Both the position numbers and the translations under genes were made by a program. Positions 43,319 to 54,522 of a stretch of DNA of 64,000 bases are shown piece by piece. Under the pieces are notes generated by a model, which worked only from the letters and a program-made list of their open reading frames with translations, made no database searches and was not told the origin of the DNA. Within the stretch, counting starts at the first letter, position 1; every line of letters starts with the position of its first letter. The stretch comes from Salvator merianae (taxonomy: Eukaryota > Chordata > Lepidosauria > Squamata > Teiidae). The DNA lies in assembly GCA_003586115.2 (NCBI GenBank), contig QVOM02000025.1, positions 84,518,863-84,582,862 on the forward strand, given 5' to 3'.

Positions 43319-43326
43319 CTTCTAAA

Positions 43327-44674
43327 GCTTGATTTGGGAGATGTACTCTGTCTCTTTCCCCTCGTTATGTATATATTTAAAGATAGGTACTTCCAAAATT
43401 GGGCAAGCTGAGGTTGCATATATTTATCCAAAAAACAATCTGGATTTTATTAATGTAAGTATTTTGGTTTGGTTTAATTCAACACAATAGTGTTCCTTGA
43501 TCATATGGTCCAGTATCCAGCTAAAGGACACTCACTAGTAGGCAACACTACTTGTGAGTGATTAATTTTCAAACAGGTGAGTAGGATGATTCCTCTCTCT
43601 CTGTGACTGGTGAAAAAATGAACAGAGTAGCACTGCAATAGCCTCACAGGTGATAAGGCCATTACTGCAGTTTAGGAAGCAACTTAGGACCCATTTTTTC
43701 CATCTGGCTTACCCTTAATTTCCAGTTTACCACCTGCTTACTATTGTTGTTTTTAACTTACATTTAGGTGATTTTCTCTCTTTTTCTTCTTCTTTTACTT
43801 TTTTATTGCTTCCCGTTTGCTCCTTTGAGTCATTAAGAAGCAGAAGAAAGCCAAGTGCTCAAATAAATACATAAATAAATTTAGCTTACTATAAATTGAT
43901 GTATGTTGGGCTACTTTTCTACATTCTCCCCTTGTTATTCACAAGATGCCTACAATTGCATCCTTTTGCCCCCAAAGGGAAACTCTCACATTTCACTCTA
44001 CCCTTCCCAAAGTAAACAGTTTCCTATCTCTTCTACCCTATCCACTATTTTCAGCTGCGCTTTTGTATAATTAATTGTTTTATCTCTTTTGATAAACTAC
44101 AATTTGATAATTTGTGAATGATGTTATCCTATTAGCCATAGAAGGCTAGAAAGATAGTATACATCTTATTTTCGCCTGTTCTGCATCTACCAATGTGCAG
44201 AAGGAATCCAAAAACTCTTTATTTTTGAAGATGAAATTATGAGAAGGAGAAATTGGAAGAACAGGAACCCATTTCTGAGCATTGCTTTTCTTTAACCAAA
44301 TTCCATCTTACTTCCAATGCAGAAGGGTGCATTTCTTGTCAGTATGAATCTTGAGAAGATTCCAGATTTACTGCCCTCACCAGTGACAACAAATTGACTT
44401 AAAAATGAACACTTTCTGAATGTGCACTGAAGATTTTTGCATTTCCACTAAATACAAATTGGCAAAAGATCTCCAAGAATCTCAGGTGCTTCCTCTATAA
44501 GCAATGGGGCAGGCTGGCCACAGAAATTGCCAAACTAATTAACCTAGCCATAGAAAAAGCTGGGGGAAAAAAAAGGTGTTTCCGACATTTGACAGATTTT
44601 CTACAGCTTTTGGCAACCCTGCAATGGGGAAACATGTGAACATAAAGCTCTGAAATTTACATTACCTTAAATAA
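43327..44674. other. 1.3-kb stretch without recognised features
   Basis: AT-rich, with a few AAATAAATAC words near 43860 that may be a lost LINE tail. No exon or bounded repeat seen. Confidence 0.3.
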
Positions 44675-45010
44675 TTTTTTTACAAGATGATGTGTAAATG
44701 GTATATGACTCAAGGAAAGTTAGCTAAAATGTATAAAGATGTCCCAAATACATGTTGGAAATGTGTGTGTGGGGGGGAAACCCTCAAAGAACTTTTTACC
44801 ACATGTAGTGGACGTATGACAAGGCAAAAAATGAAAGGTCACACTTACAAGGATTGAAGATACAAATGAAGCCAAAATACTTTTTGGATTGCTGGATGAA
44901 ATGCTGAAAAGGACTTGTGGAAGACTATCACAATGTATGGTTACGATGGCAAGATTCTTATACTATTAGGAATGAAAGAGCACAGCACAACCCGAAATCA
45001 AAGACTGATT
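44675..45010 (+). mobile_element. L1 ORF2 C-terminal relic, 5' part of split copy
   Basis: One frame from 44693 reads K-W-Y-M-T-Q-G-K-L-A-K-M-Y-K-D-V-P, then C-W-K-C, the conserved segment before the zinc-knuckle-like motif at the L1 ORF2 C-terminus. Further on, after a frame shift, a stretch comparable to L1 M-V-T-A-A-R-I-L-Y follows near 44935 (M-V-T-M-A-R-F-L-Y). Stops and frame shifts show it is dead. Continues at 45417 after the insertion. Confidence 0.75.
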
Positions 45011-45416
45011 TCTCCTGTTCACACTTGAAGCTAGTGAGCATTAGGGAAGCTCACTAGTCAAGCGCCTCTGCACTTTGTGGAGGCTCTCGTAATTGGGAGT
45101 AAACTCCAACTGTTCCCAATCACAATTAGCTGCGGAGCACAAAATTGCAGCTGTAGTAGGAACAGCTGGACTGCTCCTGGTAAAGTGTGTTCACATCCAC
45201 TTCTGGGTGCACCTGCATGATCCATGGCATTGCTGGTCACCAAGCAGTGACTGGGAGCTTTTCAGCCCCTGTCATGGTGTGGAACACGGGCAGGATGCCA
45301 GCATTCACACTGCAAATGCTGGTATCCTGCTGGTGCTTTGTTCTAAAACTTTGCAGTGTGGACAGTGTCCACACTGTGAGGTCTATTCCACTGTGGAATG
45401 TTCACTGGTTAATTAA
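45011..45416 (+). mobile_element. GGGCC-ended DNA element, group A, inserted in L1
   Basis: TCTCCTGTTCACACTTGAAG at the left is a decayed GGGCCTGTTCACACTT. It contains CACTAGTCAAGCGCC, TAGCTGCGGAGCACAAAATTG, TGCTGGTCACCAAGCAGTGAC and GTCTATTCCACTGTGGAATG, then breaks off near TTCACTGG without the terminal AAAGTGTGAAAAGGCCC. It splits an L1 relic, so it is younger than the L1. Confidence 0.6.
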
Positions 45417-45835
45417 AGTATCAAATCCAGCAGAAATGGAAAATTGACATGTTCATTAGGCAAAAATCTTTAACTTCTTTTTCCAAAAATTTTGGATACC
45501 TTATAGATTTTCTGGACAAAAAAAGAATTTTGTTTTAGAAAAACATGAGGAATAGTTTATCAACACCAATATTATCATTAATCAAAAGAAGAGAGGTCTA
45601 TAAACAATGAAAAAAATGTTAAGAAATGATTGGAAGTTACTGTTAGATCTTTTAGTTTTTTGTTTACTATTATAGTGATTTCATTTATGATCTCTACTTC
45701 TTTTCAAAAAGAATCTGTATTTTTCTTCTGAATGTTTCTTTCTTTTTCTTTTTTCCTTTCTTTTCTCTTCTAGATGCATTGCTGTATTATTTCTTTTAAT
45801 GTTCTATGGAAACTTTAATAAAACTTAATACTCCA
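45417..45835 (+). mobile_element. L1 ORF2 end and 3' UTR, 3' part of split copy
   Basis: A frame near 45470-45520 reads T-S-F-S-K-N-F-G-Y-L-I-D-F-L, equivalent to the W-K-P-L-I-D-F-L-like end of L1 ORF2. It is followed by a T-rich 3' UTR and an AATAAAACTTAATA end. Continuous in order with 44675-45010. Confidence 0.6.
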
Positions 45836-47128
45836 AGAATCTCAGGTACTTCCTCTGTAAGTCCCACAATAAAAAATTAAATGAGTTATCACTTTTACAA
45901 AAATATATGCATTGCTATGGTGTTCTATGCATTGCAAACAAACCCATATATTCTAGACTGTGAATGCAGAAGTCCCTGTAGCAAAACACAATATCCATCC
46001 CTCACTGATCAGCATCTGATGGATCAAAACTGACAGTAATTGTTGCTTCTCAGTTAACTACTAAGGGATGAAATTAAACACCACCCTATTTCAGCAGTAA
46101 GAAAGGACAGAATGATCTTGAAGACAGAGAAATCTTCCCATGAGCCCCATAGTCATATGAGGAATTTTTTTCCATGCATACAATTCTACATGTCATTAAC
46201 ATCTGGTGGGCGAATTGTAAGCTTCACTGAACCTTCTAGCACCATGTATGGGTGGAATAGACTGAACTGTGTTCGGTTCACTCTTGCATGCATAATCCAG
46301 AGTGACAGCTAGCTGGCAGAATCATTCTAATAGCCATTTTTAAGCTATCTGTTTTTGAATAAAATGAAAATCTGGTGGTGGTTTACAACCCAAACAAGTA
46401 TAAAGTGATCAAAACTGGGGGGGGGGGACTTATTTCAAAATATAACTATTACCAAATTTAATATTTTGTATGTATATAAAAGATGAAAAGGGCAAAAGTA
46501 TTAACAGGATAGTATCAAGATTGTAAAAAAATAAAATAAAAAAAAAAAAGATGGTTCTTCTATCAACTCTGACCTGCTAAGATCTGCTAAGATCAAACCA
46601 GCAGGGTAAAAATGAGAGAACAGGAACTTTTCTTTATTCCTCAAAGGTATCACAACATTCTGGAGCCACTAGTTCCAGCTGCCACAGAGGGAGCTGAATA
46701 AAACAACAACAACAGAGTTGACAGCACTGTGCAAACATTACCACATGCTGGCCATATCAGTGTGCCTGAAGAACTGATCTGGGAATTATCCTACATTTCA
46801 TTCTGTAGACCAGATGTAAGACTTCAGTATTTCCCTTATTTCTCTTCCAGATAGTGTCGACAGATAATCAATGGACCAAACAACTAAACTAACAGCATAG
46901 TCATAATGCTGGATCTACTGAGCTTGATGGGGTTAGAACATTGCATAACTCACCACTTAGAAAATCCAGACTAACATCCAAACTATTGATGAAGAAGCTT
47001 ATTGCCCATTGAGAGGATGTATCAGGGCCATGGACAGGGAAGGTTGCTTGAGATAAATAGTTCATCCCCATCCAAATTGTGTCTGGGCTCTGGATGACTG
47101 GCAGGGTCACATAGGCAACTTTCTTACA
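45836..47128. other. 1.3-kb stretch without recognised features
   Basis: No gene or bounded repeat. A poly-A-rich run (about 46524-46550) and a short direct repeat CTGCTAAGATC at 46573-46595 are the only simple features. Confidence 0.3.
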
Positions 47129-47607
47129 GGGCCTGTTCACACTTAGCAAGAGGAATATTCCAGGAGACTCACTAGTATGGCGTGGTCACATCTGCAAACA
47201 GCCCCAACTAACATGAAACCTACCAAAGCCCACCTGCTGCTCACCTGAAGCCAAATAGCGCTGGTCAAAAAAATTGTAGTCTGGAAGCTGACTTCCGTGA
47301 TCAGGTGCAGATCAAAAAAGGTACATTTACACCACTTCCTGGTGTGGCTGCATGGCTACACAGGCGCCATCAGACAGTTCGGAACCAGATTTGGACTTTG
47401 GGGCCTGGACCCTGGCAGCTGTTTCACACCCAAGTCCAGACCCAGCTGCCTAACTAGTGCATTCCCATTTGCACTGCTCCCCCTGCTGGTCAGCTCACAA
47501 ACTGTTCCATTGCTGACAAGTGTGAATACTCATCAATGTACCTGATCCTGGCCTGCCCGAACCCTACCAATTAGAACATTATACTGTTGTAAGTGCAAAA
47601 ATGGCCA
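47129..47607 (+). mobile_element. GGGCC-ended DNA element, group C (479 bp)
   Basis: GGGCCTGTTCACACTTAGC and GTAAGTGCAAAAATGGCC. Same block order as 8005-8527: AAGAGGAATATTCC, CCAACTAACATGAAACC, CACCTGCTGCTCACCTGAAG, GCATTCCCATTTGCACTGC, ATTAGAACATTATACTG. Flanks ACA and ACC agree at two of three. The two copies are in the same orientation 39 kb apart. Confidence 0.7.
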
Positions 47608-48810
47608 CCGTGTTAGTGTAGAATGTAGAGTTCACTTCCTGGCCTAAATCAAGTAATTTGGACCAGGAAGAGAAACGTGGTTGGGAACACGCCAGCAGCT
47701 GGCTGCAGGATAGTTGTAGGTCCCAGCATAAGGACAAGTTTGCACTTACCTATTAGTGAGTGAGAAGACATTCACTGGGTAAGTGCATTCACACTGCACC
47801 ATTCCATGTCAGGGACTGTTCTAAGTTTAAGGTCCACGAAGCCAGATAATTCTCCTGGAGGCAAGGGCTCTCAGGGACTGCCCTACTGAGTGAATACTTT
47901 GATCTTTCCTAGTAGATCAGACCATAGCTGTTCCTCAGTATTCTTAGTCCACACTGGACTAGTGCTAAGCACCCCATCCAAAGCTCGTGATCAGAACCCT
48001 GGCACAGAGGTAAGTGTGCTGCCTTCAAAGATTGTTTTCTTCAGCCTGCCTTTCTGCCCTGGATGTGATGTAGTAATGGCAGGGACCTAGACCAATTGCT
48101 GGCAGGGGTGGGTGAAGCCTGTGATTGGGAAATGGTTAGTGTGGTTTGAAACAGCTATGGAGCAACTGCATGGCTGCTGGGATTAGGATTGGGCTGGGAT
48201 AGATGGCATCTCTGCCCTTCCAGTGCAGACAGTGCCTCATGTCTTATCTCAAAACAGAACAGACTGGGATTGTTGAACTGCTCCAGGCAAGGTGAGTGCA
48301 GAAACAGCTTTTGTTCTCTGGCAGCCACTAGCTTGGTCCACAAGGACCGTGTGGAAGCTGTCAGAGAGACATGTACCTCCTCTAGATTTATAAGTATATA
48401 TGTATTTGCTGGCAGCTGCTGAAGCATGGTTGGAAACAGACAGCACTTAACAAATCTCAGAAGTGTCCCTGCTGCCACCACTGTGGTTAAGATTGCTTGG
48501 TAAGTAATTAATACATTTTGGTCCATTATATTTGCAAACTCCAATGACAGGGAAATGTCAGGATTTCACCATGACGCAAATGAGTCACAATGGAAGATCT
48601 GGATCGCAGTGTGTTATTACAGCATGGAATGTGTGCGCATGGATGAATAAAGTGTCAGAAATAAGGAACACAATCAAGAATCAGATTAAATACACTGTAA
48701 TAGAACAAGCCCACAAGTCCAGAATCTGTCAACCAGGCCCCTAGAACATCATTAGATGCTCACTTCATGCCTTCAGTGAAATGGTAGTTGGGGAGCAAAA
48801 GCCTACTGAA
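47608..48810. other. Unassigned stretch
   Basis: 47735-47790 (AAGTTTGCACTTACC, ATTAGTGAGTGAG) resembles the left end of 56046-56523 but no partner end was found. 48155-48544 has overlapping frames on both strands with no domain. Confidence 0.3.
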
Positions 48811-49100
48811 CATAAGAACATAAGAGGAGCTCTGCTGGATCAGGTCAGGGTCCACCTAGTCCAGCATCCTATTTCACATAGTGGCCCACCAATTGCTTCT
48901 GGGTATTCTCAAGCAGAAGACAAAGGAAAAACCTTCACCTGCTCTTGACTCCCCACAAATGAACTTTGGAGACATCCTGCCTATCTTTCCAACCTGAAGG
49001 CAATACCTAGGCATCCATTCTAACAGCCACTGACACACCTGACCTCCATGAATCTGTCCAATCCATTCTTAAAGCTACTATATATCTCCTTGTTCTTGTT
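48811..49100 (-). mobile_element. CR1-like LINE 3' end, antisense
   Basis: CATAAGAACATAAGAGGAGC, GTCCAGCATCCTATTTCAC, CTTCACCTGCTCTTGACTC, GGCATCCATTCTAACAGCC, CTCCATGAATCTGTCC. The third minus-strand copy of this family in the window. Confidence 0.75.
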
Positions 49101-50725
49101 GTCTGATTAAAGACCTTTGATGAGTTCCAGATGAGTTGATCCTGAAGGTCAGAATGAAACAAGACTCCCTCACCTGGAAACACAAAGGTACATTCTTTGT
49201 GAACTGCACATGACATCTTCCACCAAGTCTTGGGCCTGCTGCAAGGTTGATCTGGGAGACCAATGCTGCAAGGTTGACCTGGGAGACCAACGCACCACAG
49301 GAAAATGAATGATTTAACAACATGTGACTTATTTTTATCACAGCTATTAAAATGAACTAGGGACAGGAATGAGAAGAAAATTCATTTTTTTGTTCAGTGT
49401 TTCCCCCCAACACGCACAACTTTGTTTTGCTTTCATATAACATACATTTATATGTCACATATTTTTCCCATTCAAGTGAATGAAATCAGAACAAAATGAT
49501 TTTTGCTAGGTTTCCCCCCCCCCCAGCTTCAATGCTCATTTATTGTATAAAAAGGTGAACAAAACAGAAACTACTGAACATTTCAGGAACTGAATAATCT
49601 GTTTGAAGGGAGATCTGCTCAAAGGAATGCAAAAAAAAAAAAAAAAACCTTTTCAAATTAGCATGGGCTGAATTGCCATCCCTTTCCTAATACAAATCAG
49701 GAAAGGCAGGTGGATCCTTAGAACCCCTCCCTCATTCCCACCACCTTTTCCATCACCCCACAAGAAGAACCGTCTCTTTCACAATGAGGAATGATGTGAC
49801 AAGGACTGTCAGCATGCAGATGTATTCACATTGAATCAATCAGTAGAAGTCACATGACCATCCCAGACAGATTGTTTTAATCAGGTGGCAATCTAACTTG
49901 CCTTAATCAACCAAATATAGAACTGAGAGGTAGGTGACAATGTTTTATGCTACTTCAAGAAACAGGGGAATTTTGCCATCTGCCTGGCGAGATATTTTAG
50001 GCCGTCTGCTATCGGCTTAGCAAGTGGATCTGGAATCTACACAAGAATAATCACCTGTGGAAGATTTGCTTGTAGCCAGAGACAAAGTGTGTCTCTTTCC
50101 CAATGTGCAAACAGGAAGCTGACAAAATGAGGAGTGGTCAGGCCCACTGAGGGCCTCATTCTGCTCAAGGGAGTTTTCATCTTAGCTGTAAATCTTCAGC
50201 TTCACAACGTGTTTCCAGGTTGCCCGCCCTTATCAAAGAGCAAAACAAGAAGCCATCGCACCGTCTGCAAGGGACAAGCGCTGCTAATTACCAGCACTTC
50301 ACTTATGATACGTAGAATGTTATTTAGAACAGATGCTGCTGTAATTAAAATACATTGGGGAAATTAAAAGTGTTCAATGGCCCTTGGCTCCCCACATCCA
50401 ATGCTGATGGCATTGCTCTTGCTAAAGTGTGTTAAAAAATCATTTGGGAGAATCAATAAACTTGTCACCAGCTATTTCCCGCCCCCTTCACCTCTTATTG
50501 AGTGCGCTTCCTTGCTTATTTACCTCAGCATTTATACTGAGGAGTGTGTTAAAAGATCTGCGTGTCCCACAAGTGCATTGAGATGCAGGTTCTCTATCTC
50601 AATAACAACAAATCATAAAAGCAGTCACATAACATCTAAGACAGACATGGCTGGAAGGTGACATACTGGTATGACATCAAATTAGATGGTTTCTGTGTTT
50701 AAGACAGGCATAGTTACCTGTGACC
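49101..50725. other. 1.6-kb stretch; small duplication and conserved-looking segment
   Basis: A 28-bp unit is duplicated at about 49238-49292 (CTGCAAGGTTGATCTGGG and CTGCAAGGTTGACCTGGG). A poly-A run lies at 49630-49647. The part at 50130-50370 (GCTGCTAATTACCAGCAC, CTGTAATTAAAATACATTGG) has no transposon texture and is a candidate conserved non-coding element. No exon seen. Confidence 0.28.
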
Positions 50726-50858
50726 CAGTGACGGCCAGCATCTTTAAGCCCAGGTGTTCGCACTCAACCTGCTGAGGCTGTACGGAGGCCCAGAGGCCCC
50801 ACGAACAGTCATGGCACTGGGCGTGAACACTCAGGCTTAAAGACGCCAGCGGCCACTG
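50726..50858 (+). mobile_element. Short hAT element, CAGTG-ended family (133 bp)
   Basis: Perfect 8-bp duplication CTGTGACC (50718-50725, 50859-50866). Ends CAGTGACGGCCAGC and GCGGCCACTG. Inner arms ATCTTTAAGCCCAGGTGTTC and the inverse near the right pair well. The middle retains GAGGCCCAGAGGCCCC. Confidence 0.88.
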
Positions 50859-50908
50859 CTGTGACCTTACAATTGATGCTGGCCTGCAAATTCTATAATC
50901 TCTGACCA

Positions 50909-50991
50909 AGGAAGGAAGAGGAAGGGAGGGAGGGAGGGAGGGAGGAAGGGAGGAAGGGAGGAAGGGAGGAAGGGAGGAAGGGGGAAGGAAG
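50909..50991 (+). repeat. GGAA / GGGA microsatellite
   Basis: GGAAGGGA and GGGA units, about 80 bp. Confidence 0.93.
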
Positions 50992-51210
50992 ACATTTCAC
51001 TGTCCAAGCAAAACAGATATTTCCAAGCCTCTTGGTGAGCTGACTATCCAGTTAACTATCAATCCCTCTTACTTGCTATAGAGATTCTGCACTGACTGAT
51101 ATCCTGGACTGGACGCCCGGCTCACTTAGACCACACCAGTATGTGTAAGTAGGCTCCTATTATGCTTCCTGGTCCAGTATACCAGCCAACGCAAAATAGT
51201 TCACTAGAAA

Positions 51211-51211
51211 A

Positions 51212-51252
<41 letters not shown>

Positions 51253-51267
51253 ACAACAACAACAACA
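51211..51267 (+). repeat. AGT / AAC triplet microsatellite
   Basis: TAG units (about 40 bp) followed by AAC units (about 15 bp), immediately left of a GGGCC element. Confidence 0.95.
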
Positions 51268-51274
51268 GCCTCAA

Positions 51275-51962
51275 GGGCCTGTTTGCACTTTACACTAGTG
51301 AGTGTTGGGATGCTCACTAGTGCAATGCTTCCACACTGCATGGAGGCCCCGGAGATTGGGAGCAGACTACAACTACTCCTGATTGCTACCTGCTGTGCAG
51401 CACAAAATTGTGCTCTGCAGCTGTACTGGGAGGAGCTAGACTGCTCCCAGTACACTGTGTTTGTACCCTCTTCCATCACACTCAGCGGCGTAGCTACATG
51501 TTCCGCCACCCGGGGTGGACGAAACGGCGGCAGCTGAGCAGGGCGCCCCGCCCTGCAGGATGCCCCATCCTGCAGCTGCCTACTCCCGCTGCCACCGTGA
51601 TGATGGCCGTGCTTCACCTTTGTGCAGCCGACAAAAGGCAAACCGGCTGCCAGGCGGGCGGGAGGGCCCAACTCAAAGGCGGGTGCCACCCCCAACAATG
51701 CGCTGCCTGGTGCGCAGCACCCCCCGTGCCCCCCCTTGCTACGCCTCTGATCACACTGCATTCTCATTCACCATGGCAAAGCTGGAAGTTTTTGAGTTCT
51801 TGTCATGGTGCAGGCTTCCAGCATTCACACTATGAATGCTGGTAGCCTGCTGCCGGTATGTTCAAAGACCTTGCAGTGTGAACGGCTTTCACGCTGCAAG
51901 ATCTGTTCCACCTTAGAACAGGATAATTATCTTGTTCTAAGGTGGAAAGTGTGAAAAGGCCC
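51275..51962 (+). mobile_element. GGGCC-ended DNA element, group A, with nested hAT
   Basis: GGGCCTGTTTGCACTTTAC and AAAGTGTGAAAAGGCCC, with CAA on both sides (51272-51274, 51963-51965). Inside the right end is the dyad CCTTAGAACAGGATAATTAT...TTGTTCTAAGG. It is interrupted at 51483-51749 by a hAT element; without it and one target copy the host is about 413 bp. Confidence 0.8.
51483..51749. mobile_element. hAT element, CAGMGGCGTAGC-ended (267 bp), nested
   Basis: Perfect 8-bp duplication ATCACACT (51475-51482, 51750-51757). Ends CAGCGGCGTAGCTAC and TTGCTACGCCTCTG. GC-rich interior with CAGGGCGCCCCGCCCTG and GCAGGATG...CATCCTGC dyads. Its right 140 bp, reversed, matches 52522-52660. Frames of 100-187 codons across it are artefacts. 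Confidence 0.88.
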
Positions 51963-51965
51963 CAA

Positions 51966-52521
51966 GTGTGTGACCCTTCTTCCTTTCGAAGTTCTGGTTT
52001 CTGTTTTATTAATAAATTGCGTGTGAGTGTATTTTTTTAAAATACATGCCCAAGACACCATAATGGTGCAGGGTGAGTGCTCAGAAAGATGAGGACCACA
52101 TGCCCCTACATTCAATGAGCAAACAACCCGCTGCAAAGTGTGGGCTTACCTATGTCATCGTCATAGGGCTGAATAGCATGGCCCTCTTTTTTGCAAACCC
52201 AGGGAATGGATGTTTTTCAGGGCCATTTCCTGTAAGTGCAAGAATAGACTCATACAAAAACACTGAATTTGAAGGGGGGAATCCCCAGTTTTGAGATTTT
52301 CACATCTGGGAGAGAAAGGGACCACAGGGTCAGCATACTTTCTATCCTAAGGGAAAGAGTGCTTGCTTGCTCACTCTGCTCTCATAACGGAACTGACATG
52401 ATGCAAATCCTGCCAAAGTTTAAACAGTATTAAAATAGCAAGCAGGATACAGGAATTAGCACAAAAATCTAATCATTAATACAGGGAGGGCAGTGAAAGT
52501 TCCCTTCTAAAGCATTCCAGG
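51966..52521. other. Unassigned stretch
   Basis: No recognised repeat or exon. Confidence 0.3.
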
Positions 52522-52665
52522 CAGAGGCGTAGCAAGGGGGTGTGTGCTGGGGGTGCTGCGCACCGGGCGGCGCATTGTTGGGGGCGGCTCCCGCCTGTGA
52601 GTTGGGCCCTCCCGCCCGCCTGGCCTCCGGTTTGCCTTTTCTCGGCTTCACCGGCACGTCCGCCA
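52522..52665. mobile_element. hAT element, CAGMGGCGTAGC-ended, one end only
   Basis: CAGAGGCGTAGCAAGGGGG, then GGTGCTGCGCACCGGGCG, GCATTGTTGGGGGCGG and GTTGGGCCCTCCCGCC match the reverse complement of the right part of 51483-51749. After about 140 bp it runs into a CGCT-rich tract and the other terminus is not seen. Confidence 0.65.
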
Positions 52666-52765
52666 CTCACTCGCTCGCTCGCTCCACCCGCCGCTCGCTC
52701 GCCACGCTCGCCCCACCCACCGCTCGCTCGCCACACTCGCTACTCGCTCACCACGCTCACCCTGC
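52660..52765 (+). repeat. CGCT / CACT-rich low-complexity tract
   Basis: Degenerate tandem of CTCGCTCGC, CCACCCGC and CCACGCTCG units, about 100 bp, C-rich on this strand. Probably an internal expansion of the hAT element to its left. Confidence 0.8.
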
Positions 52766-54323
52766 TGGTCCAGATCACAGCACACATTGGTCTGGAACAG
52801 TACCAACTGCATGATGGTGCTGGTCCAGACCAACCCTCCACACTGGGTCCACAGATCACATGAACTTCAACTCCTGAGGACTCTGAAGGGCTAGTTAGAA
52901 AAGTTCCACTGAAATAGAAGTCCAGAAAACATAAGCATGCCTTCTGCACATCTCCATTTTACAGTTGGGGGCCACTTGTTTGCTAGACTGTTTAATCAGG
53001 TCTACAAGTCATTCAGATCAAGGACTCCTTGATCTGGATTACACTGTGTCCTATGCACACAGAGCATACTAGCTGTGGATAGTACCTTGCTTGGACTGGT
53101 CTATGATGCAAAAAGGAGGTCCATAGTTAAATATGGAACCTTAAGTCAGACCTGGTAGCTAACTGCAATCACAGATGTACTAGGAAATTAAATAAGACAT
53201 TGAATTCAGTGTTTGGCCCTGGCTTCACCTGGTGTCCAAAACATCTTTGAGGAGCATCCAAGTTGGTCTGTCTTCAGTGCTTTCCCCATTGAAGGGAATG
53301 GAAGGAAGATAGAGGGACTTCAGTGTCCCTGAAAGTGCATAAGGAGTGACACTCAGATTGCTAATTTGTGCTCTGAACGCAGCCCTCATTGTGGTGAAAC
53401 ACACCCTATTCCCACAAAGGCATGCTGTGTGTGTGCAAAGGGGAGGACCTCTTCTGTGTAAAAGCATGGAGACTTGGTGATACAGTCTTAGTAAACAGCA
53501 ATGGAGTCTTCCAAGGTCACTAAGGAGGCCTGTTAGAATGGAGGCACCTAACCCAGGCGCCTAATCCAGAAATGAGATATGGCCTTGATTGTGGCTTCTG
53601 CAGCTAGGGACAAGGTAGAACTCAAAATTCATAATTTCACATTTCACAAATTTGAAAGAATTATGTCTATGCATATGTGTGCACAAGTGCATGTGTCATG
53701 TGTCTAAGGCACTATAGATGACAGAGATATTGAAAAGAAGCAGCAAAAACATATAGAAAAGATTATAGATTGAAGGGGTTTTTTTCCATTCCACACTTTT
53801 TTTTTTTACACTCTACAACTTTACTATCTGCTAATATTCATTGGTCTGCACTTTCAAAACATGTTCCCAAATTTTCTTTTCTTTCTTAAACAGCAAAGCA
53901 GAACACAAAGGACTGATTTCTCAAGATGGTTCCTCTCAGCACTTATAAACAGACTATTCTGCAAGAGGGAATTTACAAGTCAAGTAGCTTCACCTTGCAG
54001 TGAAACGTAGGTTGACAATATTATTTCCAATCAGCTTAATTATATAGCAGCAAGCAGCTTGACACAGCTATTGTGTGAGAGGAAAGTATTTCATAATGCC
54101 AGCTTGCTGCAAACAATGCCACAAAATGAGAAGCAACTCAAAGACTTCATGTTATCTAAAGTCTGTCCATCGTTCTTTCAATGTGCAGTGGAGTAGGAGG
54201 ATGTAGGAACATTAACGTTAACCGTTAAGCTGCACTCCTCCAGCAGGTGAGGGGGAGCTATCCAATTGTGCAGGTTGTGACCGTGTTGTTGAACCCACAG
54301 TTGCTCAAGGAGCATTTTCACTA
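52766..54323. other. 1.5-kb stretch without recognised features
   Basis: 52770-53110 has group D vocabulary (GGTCTGGAACAG, CTTGATCTGGATTACACTG) without ends. 53800-54200 has a single-copy look (CAGCTTAATTATATAGCAGC). No gene. Confidence 0.3.
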
Positions 54324-54522
54324 CGGCCTGTTTGCACTTAGTTGCTAGTAAGCATCTGCGCTCTCACTAGCAAAGTGCATCCACACTTCACAGTAGCCAC
54401 AGCATCTGGGAGCATCTGCAGATGCACCTGAATACTTCTAGGCGTGGACAGCTGAAATGCTGCCCATAGCTTGACCAGGAGGACCTGGACTACTCCCAGT
54501 CAGCAGCACTCTATGTGTCAAT
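54324..54522 (+). mobile_element. GGGCC-ended DNA element, group A2, truncated
   Basis: CGGCCTGTTTGCACTTAG, then CACTAGCAAAGTGCATCC, GGGAGCATCTGCAGATGC and GGACAGCTGAAATGCTGCCC as in 12834 and 57369. It stops about where a second GGGCC element starts at 54523; the missing half was not found beyond 55991, so it is truncated rather than simply interrupted. Confidence 0.55.

Noticed and set aside
51204..51767. 187-codon open frame on the minus strand
   Set aside because: It spans a GGGCC element, a nested GC-rich hAT and an AGT microsatellite (the poly-Thr end). Equally long frames run on the other strand. A transposon artefact.
52530..52760. CpG island promoter
   Set aside because: The GC-rich block is explained by a hAT element end and a CGCT simple repeat. 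No exon or conserved promoter motif follows.
54324..54522. Reading 54324-55991 as a single element
   Set aside because: A fresh, good GGGCCTGTTCACACTT end occurs at 54523 and the right end at 55991 pairs with it, so two elements fit better.
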